The position numbers were made by a program, and so were the translations under genes. DNA of 64,000 nucleotides from Streptomyces cellostaticus (lineage in GTDB: Bacteria > Actinomycetota > Actinomycetes > Streptomycetales > Streptomycetaceae): positions 62,001-126,000 of the forward strand of contig NZ_KQ948037.1 of NCBI RefSeq assembly GCF_001513965.1, read 5' to 3'. Each line of letters starts with the position of its first letter. Position 1 is the stretch's first letter. The notes beneath the pieces are model-generated. The model was given only the letters and a program-made list of their open reading frames with translations, made no database searches and had not been told where the DNA came from. Positions 33,953-43,045 of this stretch are shown in pieces.

Positions 33953-34809
33953 GACGCCCCCTCGATGCCCGCGAACAGGTCGGTCTCCCCGGGCTGCGCC
34001 TCGCCGCGCACCAACTCGTAGTACTCGGTGGTGAACAGCGGCTGGGCCAGGTCGTTGGAGAGGGCGAAGTACGGCCGGCCGGGGGCGACCTCGATCTGGG
34101 TGACGTGGGCCCGCATCGCGGCGGCCTTGGCGGCTGCGTACGCGGTGCCGTCGACGGCGGTGGTGATCCGCTCGTCGTCGACCACGCCCGGTACGTCGGC
34201 CACGGAGCCGCTCTTTTCGAACGGCAGGGTGGGCAGCTCGTCCTCGAGGCGGGCGAAGGCGGCCTCGGCGACGGAGCGCGGGACCCGGTTCCAGTAGACC
34301 TTGGCGATCCGGTGACCCCGTTCGGCCGCCAGTTCGGCGGCGCGCATGGCGACGCGGTGGGCCTGGATGTGGTCCGGATGGCCGTACCCGCCGTTGTCGT
34401 CGTAGGCGACCAGGACCTGTGGGCGGATCTCCAGGATCACCTCGGCGAGGGAGGCGGCGGCGGCGTCCACATCGGCCTGCCAGAAGCAGGCCGGGTCGTC
34501 GTTGTCCGCAATGCCCATCATCCCGGAGTCGCCGTAGCGGCCCGCGCCGCCGAGCAGCCGGGAGTCCTCGACGCCCAGCTCACGCAGGGCCGCGGCCAGC
34601 TCGCCCCGCCGGTGCGCGCCCAGGGCGGCACCAGTGAGATGCCGCGACTCGGACGGGATGACCTCCCCGCGCTCGCCCAGGGTGCAGGTGACCAGGGTCA
34701 CATGGGCACCCTCGGCCGCATACCTGGCCATGGTCGCGCCGTTGTTGATCGACTCGTCGTCCGGGTGCGCGTGCACCAGCAGCAGACGCCGGGCGGGCAG
34801 TTCCGTCAT
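33949..34809 (-). CDS. mshB: MshB, GlcNAc-Ins deacetylase of mycothiol synthesis
   Basis: A 286-residue zinc deacetylase of the LmbE/PIG-L family. It removes the acetyl group from GlcNAc-inositol, the second committed step of mycothiol synthesis. The metal-binding motif LVHAHPDDESINNGAT is near the N-terminus and the third zinc ligand is in YGHPDHIQAH. Length and the YWNRVPRSV segment match MshB. The ATG at 34809 lies six bases after TAGGGT, suggesting a leaderless mRNA. Downstream DUF6113 overlaps. Confidence 0.95.
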   Translation of the reverse strand: MTELPARRLLLVHAHPDDESINNGATMARYAAEGAHVTLVTCTLGERGEVIPSESRHLTGAALGAHRRGELAAALRELGVEDSRLLGGAGRYGDSGMMGIADNDDPACFWQADVDAAAASLAEVILEIRPQVLVAYDDNGGYGHPDHIQAHRVAMRAAELAAERGHRIAKVYWNRVPRSVAEAAFARLEDELPTLPFEKSGSVADVPGVVDDERITTAVDGTAYAAAKAAAMRAHVTQIEVAPGRPYFALSNDLAQPLFTTEYYELVRGEAQPGETDLFAGIEGAS

Positions 34810-34815
34810 GGGACC

Positions 34816-34821
34816 ACCCTA
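34816..34821 (-). promoter_or_regulatory. -10 box TAGGGT of a leaderless mshB mRNA
   Basis: TAGGGT on the minus strand, then GGTCCC, then ATG. The six-base spacing excludes a ribosome-binding site. Confidence 0.5.
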
Positions 34822-34844
34822 CGAGGTCCGTGCCGGGTCGGCCG

Positions 34845-35039
34845 TCAGAACTTGATGCTGCTGATCATGCTCGCGACGTTCGTCGTCAGCTCACTGATCG
34901 TGGGGGCGACGGTCGAGGAGGCGAGGTAGAAGCCGAGCAGGACGCAGACCACCGCGTGGCCGCCCTTCAGCCCTGACCTCCTGATCAGCAGGAAGACGAT
35001 GACCGCCAGCAGCACCACCGCCGAAATCGAGAGTGCCAC
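34845..35039 (-). CDS. small conserved membrane protein
   Basis: A 64-residue protein with an N-terminal membrane helix (ALSISAVVLLAVIVFLLI), a basic turn (RRSGLKGGH) and a second hydrophobic stretch (AVVCVLLGFYLASSTVAPTI). I recall similar small hydrophobic proteins being common in Streptomyces but know no function. It ends 35 bases upstream of mshB on the same strand. The start region toward 35040 has an AGGTGAGCC ribosome-binding-like stretch. Confidence 0.7.
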   Translation of the reverse strand: MALSISAVVLLAVIVFLLIRRSGLKGGHAVVCVLLGFYLASSTVAPTISELTTNVASMISSIKF

Positions 35040-35231
35040 GGCGGCTCACCTCCAAAGATCCCAGGGACGCGGGGGGGGGTTCGGACTATGGGGGTTGTCA
35101 CTCGGTTGTGGATCAGCAGAGCAAATCCATGCGCACGCCAGCGGGTTCATACCCACTCAGCGGTAGTGATCATAACTATCCGTACTCGCGCATCGCTCGG
35201 CGCACGGCCGCACAAGGGGGCGCATGGCCAA

Positions 35232-35237
35232 TATGGT
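35232..35237 (+). promoter_or_regulatory. -10 box TATGGT of a leaderless peptidase mRNA
   Basis: TATGGT ends six bases before the ATG at 35244. This decides the start against earlier in-frame GTG codons. Confidence 0.45.
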
Positions 35238-35243
35238 CGGAGT

Positions 35244-37355
35244 ATGACGACCGAGGCTGACTCCTTCCCCCGTCGGCACGCCCGTACGCAGCGGTTCACG
35301 CTCGGCGCGCCGCGTGCGTTCACCGTGGCACCCGACGGTTCGCGTGTCGCATTCCTGCGTTCGAGCTCGGGCACGGACCGGGCCAACTCCCTGTGGATTC
35401 TTGATCCGACGGACGGCACGGAACGGCCGGCCGCCGACCCGCGCTCCCTCCTCCACGGCACCTCGGAACAGCTCTCGCCCGAGGAGCGGGCGCGCCGGGA
35501 GCGCAGCCGGGAGGGTGGTGCCGGCATCGTCGGCTATGCCACCGACGCGGCCGTGGAGTTGGCGTCTTTCGCCTTGTCGGGGCGGCTTTTCACGGCCGAG
35601 CTGCGGGCCGGTACGGCACGCGAACTCCACGTCCCCGGCCCGGTGATCGACCCGCGGCCGTCGCCCGACGGGCGGCACGTGGCGTACGTCGCGCAGGGCA
35701 CCCTGCGGGTGGTGGGCGCCGAGGGTGAGGGCGACCGGGCGCTGGCCGAGCCGGAGTCGGACGCGGTCACCTACGGACTGGCCGAGTTCATCGCGGCCGA
35801 GGAGATGGCGCGTTCGCGGGGCTTCTGGTGGGCCCCGCAGTCGGACCGGCTGCTGGTGGCGCGCGTGGACGACACGCCGGTGCGGCGGTGGTGGATCGCG
35901 GACCCGGCCCACCCCGAGCGTGAGCCACACCACGTCGCCTACCCCGCGGCGGGGACGGAGAACGCGGACGTACGCCTGTTCGTCGTCGGTCTCGGCGGGG
36001 AGCGCACGGAGGTCGTCTGGGACCGCGCACGCTACCCGTATCTGGCACGTGTGCACTGGTCAGAGGCGGGGGCGCCGCTGCTCCTGGTGCAGGCGCGAAA
36101 CCAGCGCAGCCAGCTGTTCCTGGCGGTGGACCCGGACTCCGGGGCGACCCGGATGGTGCACGCCGACGAAGATCCAACATGGCTGGAACTTTTCGCCGGT
36201 GTGCCCTGCTGGAACCCGTCCGGGCAACTTGTCCGGATCGCGGACGAGGGCGGCGCACGCGTGCTCGCGGTGGGTGAACGTCCCTTGACGGGGCCACAGT
36301 TGCACATCCGTGCCGTGCTGGACGTGGGCCCCGGCGATGTGCTGGTCGCGGCGTCGGCGGGCGAGGAGGCCGAGTCCCCGCAGACCGGCGAGGTCCATGT
36401 CTACCGGGTGAACGAACTCGGCGTGGAGCGCGTGTCGCAGCAGCCCGGCGTGCACACGGCGGTGCGGGCCGGGGACGTGACGGTCCTGGTGTCCGCCACG
36501 CTCGACAGGCCGGGCTCGCGTGTCCAGGTGCTGCGTGACGGAAAACCGGCGGCGACTGTCCTGTCGTACGCCGAAGATCCCGGTTTGTCCCCCAGCGTGC
36601 ACCTCACCGAGGGGGGCGCACGCCGAATTCCGTGCGCCGTGCTTATGCCTACGGACTACCCCGGCGACACGCCCCTTCCGGTCCTGCTCGACCCCTACGG
36701 CGGTCCGCACGGCCCCCGCGTGGTGGCCGCGCACAACGCGCACCTGACCTCGCAGTGGTTCGCCGACCAGGGCTTCGCGGTCGTCGTCGCCGACGGCCGG
36801 GGCACCCCCGGCCGCTCACCGGCCTGGGAGAAGGCGGTCCACCGCGACTTCACGCTCACCCTGGACGACCAGATCGAGGCCCTCCAGGACCTGGCCGGCC
36901 GCTACCCGCTGGACCTGTCCCGGGTGGCGATCCGCGGCTGGTCCTACGGCGGCTACCTGGCCGCCCTCGCCGTCCTGCGCCGCCCCGACGTCTTCCACGC
37001 GGGCATCGCCGGCGCCCCGGTCACCGACTGGCGTCTCTACGACACCCACTACACCGAGCGCTACCTGGGTGACCCGGAGAAGGACCCCGAGGCGTACGTC
37101 CGCAGCTCCCTGGTGACCGACGCGGGCCTGTCCTCCCCCGCCGAACCGCACCGCCCGCTGATGATCGTCCACGGCCTGGCCGACGACAACGTGGTGGCCG
37201 CCCACACCCTGCGCCTGTCCTCGGCACTGCTCGCCGCGGGCCGTCCGCACGAGGTGCTCCCGCTGTCCGGCGTCACCCATATGACCCCGCAGGAGCAGGT
37301 CGCGGAGAACCTGCTGCTGCTCCAGGTGGACTTCCTCAAGCGTTCGCTGGCATAA
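35244..37355 (+). CDS. S9 family prolyl oligopeptidase / dipeptidyl peptidase IV-like
   Basis: A 703-residue serine peptidase. The N-terminal ~430 residues form a DPPIV-type beta-propeller. The alpha/beta hydrolase half carries the nucleophile in RGWSYGGYLAALAVL, the acid in HGLADDNVVAAH and the histidine in SGVTHMTPQ. No signal peptide is present, so it acts in the cytosol, probably trimming short peptides. The ABC oligopeptide importer A lies immediately beyond its terminator, which suits use of imported peptides. The start at 35244 follows the leaderless -10 box. Confidence 0.92.
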   Translation: MTTEADSFPRRHARTQRFTLGAPRAFTVAPDGSRVAFLRSSSGTDRANSLWILDPTDGTERPAADPRSLLHGTSEQLSPEERARRERSREGGAGIVGYATDAAVELASFALSGRLFTAELRAGTARELHVPGPVIDPRPSPDGRHVAYVAQGTLRVVGAEGEGDRALAEPESDAVTYGLAEFIAAEEMARSRGFWWAPQSDRLLVARVDDTPVRRWWIADPAHPEREPHHVAYPAAGTENADVRLFVVGLGGERTEVVWDRARYPYLARVHWSEAGAPLLLVQARNQRSQLFLAVDPDSGATRMVHADEDPTWLELFAGVPCWNPSGQLVRIADEGGARVLAVGERPLTGPQLHIRAVLDVGPGDVLVAASAGEEAESPQTGEVHVYRVNELGVERVSQQPGVHTAVRAGDVTVLVSATLDRPGSRVQVLRDGKPAATVLSYAEDPGLSPSVHLTEGGARRIPCAVLMPTDYPGDTPLPVLLDPYGGPHGPRVVAAHNAHLTSQWFADQGFAVVVADGRGTPGRSPAWEKAVHRDFTLTLDDQIEALQDLAGRYPLDLSRVAIRGWSYGGYLAALAVLRRPDVFHAGIAGAPVTDWRLYDTHYTERYLGDPEKDPEAYVRSSLVTDAGLSSPAEPHRPLMIVHGLADDNVVAAHTLRLSSALLAAGRPHEVLPLSGVTHMTPQEQVAENLLLLQVDFLKRSLA

Positions 37356-37462
37356 CCGCACAAACCGCCGTGAACTGCGTTTACACGCAGGCAACTTCAC
37401 GGAAGCGGTACCGATATACGGACGCGCGAGGCTGAACAGCGTACGGCCGTGCGGGTGCCGTG

Positions 37463-37498
37463 AACGGGCCGGGATGCACCATGTCATCCCGGCCCGTT
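37463..37498. terminator. bidirectional terminator between the S9 peptidase and operon A
   Basis: A 14-base-pair stem AACGGGCCGGGATG/CATCCCGGCCCGTT with an eight-base loop. One arm overlaps the last codons and stop of the operon A ATPase at 37484. Confidence 0.8.
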
Positions 37499-38539
37499 GC
37501 CGTTTTCCGCCGCCTCCGGCGGCACCACCTGCTTCTCTTCGGCGAAGTGGCAGGCCGAGTCATGGACCGCGGGCCCGGAAGCGCCCCGGAACCCCTCCGG
37601 GACCGCCAGCGCCGGGACCTCCAGGGCGCACCGCTCCTGCGCCTTCCAGCAGCGGGTGCGGAAGCGGCAGCCCGAGGGGATGTTCGTCGGGGACGGCACA
37701 TCGCCGGTGAGGATGATCCGCTCGCGGCGTTCGCGGGCCTCGGGGTCGGGCACCGGGACCGCCGACAGCAGCGCCTGCGTATAGGGGTGCGTGGGGTGGT
37801 CGTAGATCTCGGCGTCGCTGCCGATCTCCACGATCCGGCCCAGGTACATGACCCCGACCCGGTCCGAGATGTGCCGGACGATCGACAGGTCGTGCGCGAT
37901 GAAGACGTAGGAGAGGTCGAACTCCGACTGGAGCCCGTCCAGCAGGTTGATCACCTGCGCCTGGACCGAGACGTCCAGGGCCGACACCGGCTCGTCGGCG
38001 ACGATCACCTGGGGGCGCAGCGCCAGCCCCCGGGCGATGCCGATGCGTTGGCGCTGGCCGCCGGAGAACTGGTGCGGGTAGCGGTTGATGTACTCGGGGT
38101 TGAGGCCGACCACGTCGAGGAGCTCCCGCACCCGGCGGCGCCGGTCGCCCTTGGGGGCCACCTCGGGGTGGATCTCGTACGGCTCCCCGATGATGTCCCC
38201 CACCGTCATCCGCGGGTTGAGGGAGGTGTACGGGTCCTGGAAGACCATCTGGATGTTGCGCCGGACGGCCTTCAGGGCCTTGCCGGACAGCCGGGTGATG
38301 TCCTCGCCCTTGAACCTGATCGAGCCCGCCGTCGGCCGCTCCAGGTTGCACAGCAACCGTGCCACCGTCGACTTGCCGCAGCCCGACTCGCCGACGATGC
38401 CCAGCGTCTCGCCCTTGCCCAGGGTGAAGTCGACGCCGTCGACCGCCTTCACCGCGCCGACCTGCTTCTTGAAGAGGACCCCCTGCATGAGCGGGTAGTG
38501 CTTGACGAGGCCGCTGACCTCCAGGATCGGCTCAGCCAT
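37484..38539 (-). CDS. operon A oligopeptide ABC importer ATPase, DppF type
   Basis: A 351-residue ATPase. Walker A is GESGCGKSTVARLL, the signature QFSGGQRQRIGIARGLAL, Walker B VIVADEPVSALD and the H-loop FIAHDLSIVRH. The C-terminal oligopeptide-specific domain has PSPTNIPSGCRFRTRCWKAQ with the cysteines that may bind an Fe-S cluster in some homologues. Its start overlaps the DppD-type gene by eight bases. Last gene of operon A. It is clearly less similar to the operon B and C ATPases than those are to each other. Confidence 0.93.
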   Translation of the reverse strand: MAEPILEVSGLVKHYPLMQGVLFKKQVGAVKAVDGVDFTLGKGETLGIVGESGCGKSTVARLLCNLERPTAGSIRFKGEDITRLSGKALKAVRRNIQMVFQDPYTSLNPRMTVGDIIGEPYEIHPEVAPKGDRRRRVRELLDVVGLNPEYINRYPHQFSGGQRQRIGIARGLALRPQVIVADEPVSALDVSVQAQVINLLDGLQSEFDLSYVFIAHDLSIVRHISDRVGVMYLGRIVEIGSDAEIYDHPTHPYTQALLSAVPVPDPEARERRERIILTGDVPSPTNIPSGCRFRTRCWKAQERCALEVPALAVPEGFRGASGPAVHDSACHFAEEKQVVPPEAAENGNGPG

Positions 38540-39506
38540 GCAGGCACTCCCTCCAGAAGTGGCAGGCGCTGCCCCGCTCTTCGGAGACCTCGTACAGCGG
38601 CGGTACGTCCGTACGGCACACGTCCTGGGCCATCGGGCAGCGCGGATGGAAGGCGCAGCCGGGCGGGATGTTCATCAGGTTCGGCGGCAGGCCCTTGATG
38701 GCGTACAGCTCCTGCCCCTTCTGGTCCAGGCGCGGGATGGAGTCCAGCAGGCCTCGGGTGTAGGGGTGAGCGGGGCTCTTGTAGATGTCGTGCACCGGGG
38801 CCGACTCGACGATCTTCCCCGCGTACATCACGGCGATCCGGTCGGCCACGTCCGCGACGACCCCCAGATCATGGGTGATGAGGATCAGCCCCATGTGGTA
38901 CTCGCGCTGCAACTCCGCGAGCAGGTCCATGACCTGGGCCTGCACGGTGACGTCCAGGGCCGTGGTGGGCTCGTCGGCGATGATGAGCGCCGGTTCCAGC
39001 GCCAGCGCCATGGCGATCATGATGCGCTGGCGCATGCCGCCGGAGAACTGGTGGGGATAGTCCCGCACCCGCTCGGCGGCCCCCGGAATACGCACCCGGT
39101 CCATCAGCTCGACCGCCTTGGCCCGCGCGTCCTTCTTCGACATCCGCCGGTGCACGACGAACATCTCGCCGAGCTGGTCGCCCACCGACAGCACGGGGTT
39201 GAGGGCGGACAGCGCGTCCTGGAAGATCATCGCCATCCCGTAGCCCCGGAGCCTGCGCCGCTCCTCCTCCTTCAGTTTCAGCACGTCCTTGCCCTGGAAG
39301 AAGACCTCCCCGCCGGTGATCCGCCCCGGCGGCATGTCGAGGATCCCCATCACGGCCTGCGCCGTGACCGACTTCCCGGACCCCGACTCACCGAGCACCG
39401 CCAGGGTCTCCCCCGCGTCGACGCCGTACGACACCCCGTTGACGGCCTTGGCGACCCCGTCCCGCGTACGGAACTCCACGTGCAGATCGCGCACTTCGAG
39501 CAACAT
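38532..39506 (-). CDS. operon A oligopeptide ABC importer ATPase, DppD type
   Basis: A 324-residue ATPase. Walker A is GESGSGKSVTAQAV, the signature QFSGGMRQRIMIAMALAL, Walker B LIIADEPTTALDVT and the H-loop LITHDLGVVADVAD. The C-terminal oligopeptide domain includes PPGCAFHPRCPMAQDVC. It works as a heterodimer with the DppF-type partner. Seven bases separate its start from the stop of the upstream permease gene. Confidence 0.93.
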   Translation of the reverse strand: MLLEVRDLHVEFRTRDGVAKAVNGVSYGVDAGETLAVLGESGSGKSVTAQAVMGILDMPPGRITGGEVFFQGKDVLKLKEEERRRLRGYGMAMIFQDALSALNPVLSVGDQLGEMFVVHRRMSKKDARAKAVELMDRVRIPGAAERVRDYPHQFSGGMRQRIMIAMALALEPALIIADEPTTALDVTVQAQVMDLLAELQREYHMGLILITHDLGVVADVADRIAVMYAGKIVESAPVHDIYKSPAHPYTRGLLDSIPRLDQKGQELYAIKGLPPNLMNIPPGCAFHPRCPMAQDVCRTDVPPLYEVSEERGSACHFWRECLHG

Positions 39507-39513
39507 GGCGCCA

Positions 39514-40494
39514 TCACCTCAGCTTCGGATCGAGGGCGTCGCGCACCGCGTCGCCGAGCATGATGAAGGCCAGGACGGTGACCGCCAGCGCGCCGGAGGG
39601 CCACAGCAGCGCGTGTGGGGCGTTGCGGATGTAGGGGGAAGCGGCGGAGATGTCGATGCCCCAGGAGACGCTCGGCGGCTTCAGTCCGACGCCGAGGTAG
39701 GACAGGGTCGCCTCCAGCGCGATGTAGGTGCCCAGCGCGATGGTCGCCACGACGATCACGGGCGCGACGGCGTTGGGCGCGATGTGCCGCAGCAGTATGC
39801 GGGAGTTGGAGGCGCCGAGGGCGCGGGCCGCCTGCACGTAGTCGTTCTGTCTGGCGGTGATGACCGAGCCGCGCGCGATACGGGAGATCTGCGGCCAGCC
39901 GAGCAGCACCATGAACCCGATGACCGGCCAGACCGTATTACTGGTCACCACGGAGAGGAGGACGAGACCGCCGAGGACGACCGGGATGGCGAAGAAGATG
40001 TCGGTGGTCCGGGACAGGAGCGAGTCCCAGACGCCGCCGAAGAAGCCCGCGAGTCCGCCCAGCACCGACCCCAGGAGCGCGACCCCGAGCGTGGCGCACA
40101 CGCCCACCGTGACGGACGTACGGGCGCCGTACACGGTCCGCGTGTAGACGTTGCAGCCCTGGCCGTCGTAGCCGAAGGGGGCGCCCGGCCCGGGGCCGTC
40201 CTGAGCCTTGGACAGGTCGCACTTGAGGGGGCTGCCGGAGGCGATCGCCGAGGGCCACAGGGAGATGAAGACCAGGAAGAGGATGACGAGCGCGGAGACG
40301 AGGAAGACGGGGTTGCGCCGCAGGTCCCGCCAGGCGTCGGACCAGAGCGAGCGCGGCTTGGCCTGCGGGCCCGTGCCCTCGGGGCCTCCTGGCGTCTTCT
40401 CCAGGGTCTGCGCCTCGCTCGCCGCCAGGTCCATCGCGCCGCCCGCCCCGGTCCCCGCGATGGCCCGGTCGGGCTCGTACGGCTGCTCAGGCAT
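39514..40494 (-). CDS. operon A oligopeptide ABC permease, DppC type
   Basis: A 326-residue permease. A cytoplasmic N-terminus of ~60 residues leads to six membrane helices; the first, FLVSALVILFLVFISLWPSA, is followed by a large external loop with CDLSKAQDGPG and GCNVYTRTVYG. The EAA loop is YVQAARALGASNSRILLRHI. The C-terminus GDAVRDALDPKLR is typical. Its start overlaps the end of the DppB-type gene by eight bases. Confidence 0.92.
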   Translation of the reverse strand: MPEQPYEPDRAIAGTGAGGAMDLAASEAQTLEKTPGGPEGTGPQAKPRSLWSDAWRDLRRNPVFLVSALVILFLVFISLWPSAIASGSPLKCDLSKAQDGPGPGAPFGYDGQGCNVYTRTVYGARTSVTVGVCATLGVALLGSVLGGLAGFFGGVWDSLLSRTTDIFFAIPVVLGGLVLLSVVTSNTVWPVIGFMVLLGWPQISRIARGSVITARQNDYVQAARALGASNSRILLRHIAPNAVAPVIVVATIALGTYIALEATLSYLGVGLKPPSVSWGIDISAASPYIRNAPHALLWPSGALAVTVLAFIMLGDAVRDALDPKLR

Positions 40495-41410
40495 AGCGGA
40501 TCCTCGGGTCGAGTACGGCGTACAGGAGGTCCACGAGCAGGTTGGCCACCAGGAAGACCAGCACGAGGACGGTCACGAAGCCGACGACCGTCTGGGTGTT
40601 CTGGCGCACGATGCCCTGGTAGAGCTGGTAGCCGACGCCGTGGATGTTGAAGATCCGCTCGGTGACGATCGCCCCGCCCATCAGCGCTCCGATGTCGGCG
40701 CCGATGAAGGTGACGACGGGGATGAGGGAGTTGCGCAGCAGGTGCCGGGTGATGACCCGCCCACGGGGCAGGCCCTTGGCGATGGCCGTACGGACGTAGT
40801 CGGACCGTCTGTTCTCCGCGATGGAGGTGCGGGTCAGCCGGGTGACGTAGGCGAGCGAGACGGAGGCGAGGACCAGACCGGGCACGATCAGCTCGCCGAA
40901 GGCCGCGTCCGGGGAGACGGACGGTTTGATCCAGCCCCACTGGACGCCGAGCAGCAGCTGGAGCAGCAGACCGGTCACGAAGGTGGGTACGGAGATCACG
41001 ACCAGAGTGGTGAGGAGCACTCCCGTGTCGACGGGCCGCCCGCGTCTGAGGCCCGTCACGACGCCGAGCGTGATCCCGATGACGATCTCGAAGAGGATGG
41101 CGACGACGGTCAGCCGGATGGTGACGGGGAACGCCGTGGCCATCAGCTCGGTGACCGGCTGGCCGTTGAACGCCGTACCGAAGTCTCCGGTGAAGACGTT
41201 CCCCATATAGGTCAGGTACTGCTGCCAGACCGGCTTGTCCAAGCCGAACTCCTTCTCCAGCTGCGCGGCCGTCGCCGGATCGCAGGCCCGCTCGCCGCAC
41301 AGCCCCGCGATGGGATCGCCCATCACGTTCACCATCAGGAAGATCAGCAGCGTGGCCCCGATGAACACCGGGATCATCTGGAGCAGCCGCCGGACGACGT
41401 AGCGCCCCAT
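40487..41410 (-). CDS. operon A oligopeptide ABC permease, DppB type
   Basis: A 307-residue permease. It starts MGRYVVRRLLQMIPVFIGAT, the standard DppB N-terminal helix, and has the external CGERACDPATAAQL segment. The EAA loop is YVRTAIAKGLPRGRVITRHL and the C-terminus is LYAVLDPRIRYA. Six membrane helices are expected. The gene follows the binding-protein gene by only six bases, so the binding protein and permease are tightly cotranscribed, unlike the spacing in operons B and C. Confidence 0.92.
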   Translation of the reverse strand: MGRYVVRRLLQMIPVFIGATLLIFLMVNVMGDPIAGLCGERACDPATAAQLEKEFGLDKPVWQQYLTYMGNVFTGDFGTAFNGQPVTELMATAFPVTIRLTVVAILFEIVIGITLGVVTGLRRGRPVDTGVLLTTLVVISVPTFVTGLLLQLLLGVQWGWIKPSVSPDAAFGELIVPGLVLASVSLAYVTRLTRTSIAENRRSDYVRTAIAKGLPRGRVITRHLLRNSLIPVVTFIGADIGALMGGAIVTERIFNIHGVGYQLYQGIVRQNTQTVVGFVTVLVLVFLVANLLVDLLYAVLDPRIRYA

Positions 41411-41416
41411 GGCGGC

Positions 41417-43045
41417 TCAGCCGACCTTGATCTCGTCGTAGACGGGGACGCTGAACGGGTTGAGCGCCACGTGGGACAGCCGCTCGGAGTAGCCGGCGGT
41501 GCCGTTCTGGTACCAGAGCGGGATGGCGGCCATGTTGTCCCGGACGACGCCCTCGGCCTGCTGGAAGAGCGGGATGGCCTTGGCGGTGTCGGTCTCGGCG
41601 TTGGCCCGGTCGACGAGCTTGTCGAAGTCCTTGTTGGACCACTTGCCGTCGTTGGAGGAGGCGTTGGTGTAGTAGAGCGGCTGGAGGAAGTTCTGGATGA
41701 GCGGGTAGTCCATCTGCCAGCCCGCGCGGAACGGCCCGGACATCTTGTGCTGCCCGATCTGGTTCCGGAAGTCGGCGAAGGTGCCCACCGGGTTCCCCAC
41801 ACATGCCTTGTCATTGCCGAGTGCGTTGTTGATGGAGTTGCACACGGCGTCGACCCACTCCCGGTGCGAGCCGGTGTCCGCGTTGTACGTGATCTTGACC
41901 TGGCCGCCGGGGAGCCCGCCGCCCTCCTGGATCAGCTTCTTGGCCTGGCTCGGGTTGTAGTCACAGGCCGATCCGCACAGGCCCTCCTTGAAACCGCCGG
42001 CCGTGCCGAGCACCGGCGAGGTCCAGTCCGTGGCCGCGGTGCGGGTCTTCCGGAAGATGGTGTCGGTGATCTGCTTGCGGTCGATCGCCATGGACAGGCC
42101 CGTGCGGACCTTCTCCGAGCCCGGCTTGTTCCAGGCCGGGTCGTAGTAGGGGAAGGCGAGAGTCTGGATGATGCCGGCGGGTGTGTTGATGTACCGACCG
42201 CCCAGGTCGCTCTTGACGTTCTTCAGCTGCGCGGCGGGGACGTCGTCGGTGAGGTCGAGGTTGCCGGACATCAGGTCGGTGTAGGCGGTGTTGGGGTCGG
42301 TGTAGACCTTCAGGGTCACGCCGCTGTTCTGGGCCTTGTCGGACCCGGGGTAGCCGTCCCACTTCTTCAGGACCATCTGCGAGCCCTTCGTATAGGACTC
42401 GATGGTGTAGGGCCCGTTGCCGACCGGCTTGCTCAGCCAGGCCGAGTGATCGGTGAAGAAGGTACGGGGCAGCGGGTCGAAGGCCGCGTAGCCGAGGGTG
42501 TCCGGGAAGCTGGAGAACTTCTGGTTGAGCTTGACGGTGAAGGTGCGGTCGTCCACCACCTTCAGACCGGAGAGGATCTCGGCGCTCTGCGAGCCGCTGT
42601 CGGGGTGCACCTTGTCGTAACCGTCGATGTAACGGAAGAAGTAGGCGTTCTTCTGGTTGTTCTTCAGGCTCGCCCCGTAGTTCCAGGCGTCCACGAAGGA
42701 CCTGGCGGTCACCTTCTCGCCGTTGGAGAAGGTCCAGCCGCCCTTGACCTTGATGGTGAAGTTCTGCGAGTCCTTGGTCTCGATGCTCTGGGCGAGCATG
42801 TCCTTCGCCTGGGCGGTCTTCGGGTCGTACCGCTTCAGGCCCCGGAAGACCATGTCGAGGACCTTGCCGCCCTGGACCTCGTTGGTGTTGGACGGCTCCA
42901 ACGGGTTCTGCGGATCGCCCCAGGAGGAGCTGAGCACCCCGGGGCCGCCCCCGACGCCGCTTGAGCCGCCTCCCCCGCAGCCGGTGGCCGCGAGCGCCAC
43001 TGCCACCGCGCCGACAGCCCCTAGGGCGTGCGTGGTTCCCCGCAT
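41417..43045 (-). CDS. operon A family 5 oligopeptide-binding lipoprotein
   Basis: A 542-residue extracytoplasmic binding protein. The signal peptide ends in the lipobox LAATGC (Cys near residue 23), and a Gly/Ser-rich tether follows. Family 5 features include FRGLKRYDPKTAQAKDMLAQ, GWTFSNGEKVTARSFVDAWN and the late YQNGTAGYSERLSHVALNPF. It begins the operon and delivers peptides to the DppBC channel. In S. coelicolor I recall an orthologous operon (SCO5117-SCO5121) directly beside bldK. Confidence 0.93.
   Translation of the reverse strand: MRGTTHALGAVGAVAVALAATGCGGGGSSGVGGGPGVLSSSWGDPQNPLEPSNTNEVQGGKVLDMVFRGLKRYDPKTAQAKDMLAQSIETKDSQNFTIKVKGGWTFSNGEKVTARSFVDAWNYGASLKNNQKNAYFFRYIDGYDKVHPDSGSQSAEILSGLKVVDDRTFTVKLNQKFSSFPDTLGYAAFDPLPRTFFTDHSAWLSKPVGNGPYTIESYTKGSQMVLKKWDGYPGSDKAQNSGVTLKVYTDPNTAYTDLMSGNLDLTDDVPAAQLKNVKSDLGGRYINTPAGIIQTLAFPYYDPAWNKPGSEKVRTGLSMAIDRKQITDTIFRKTRTAATDWTSPVLGTAGGFKEGLCGSACDYNPSQAKKLIQEGGGLPGGQVKITYNADTGSHREWVDAVCNSINNALGNDKACVGNPVGTFADFRNQIGQHKMSGPFRAGWQMDYPLIQNFLQPLYYTNASSNDGKWSNKDFDKLVDRANAETDTAKAIPLFQQAEGVVRDNMAAIPLWYQNGTAGYSERLSHVALNPFSVPVYDEIKVG

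Noticed and set aside
40208..42964. 918-codon plus-strand open frame
   Set aside because: Antisense to operon A permease and binding-protein genes, whose motifs are clear on the minus strand.
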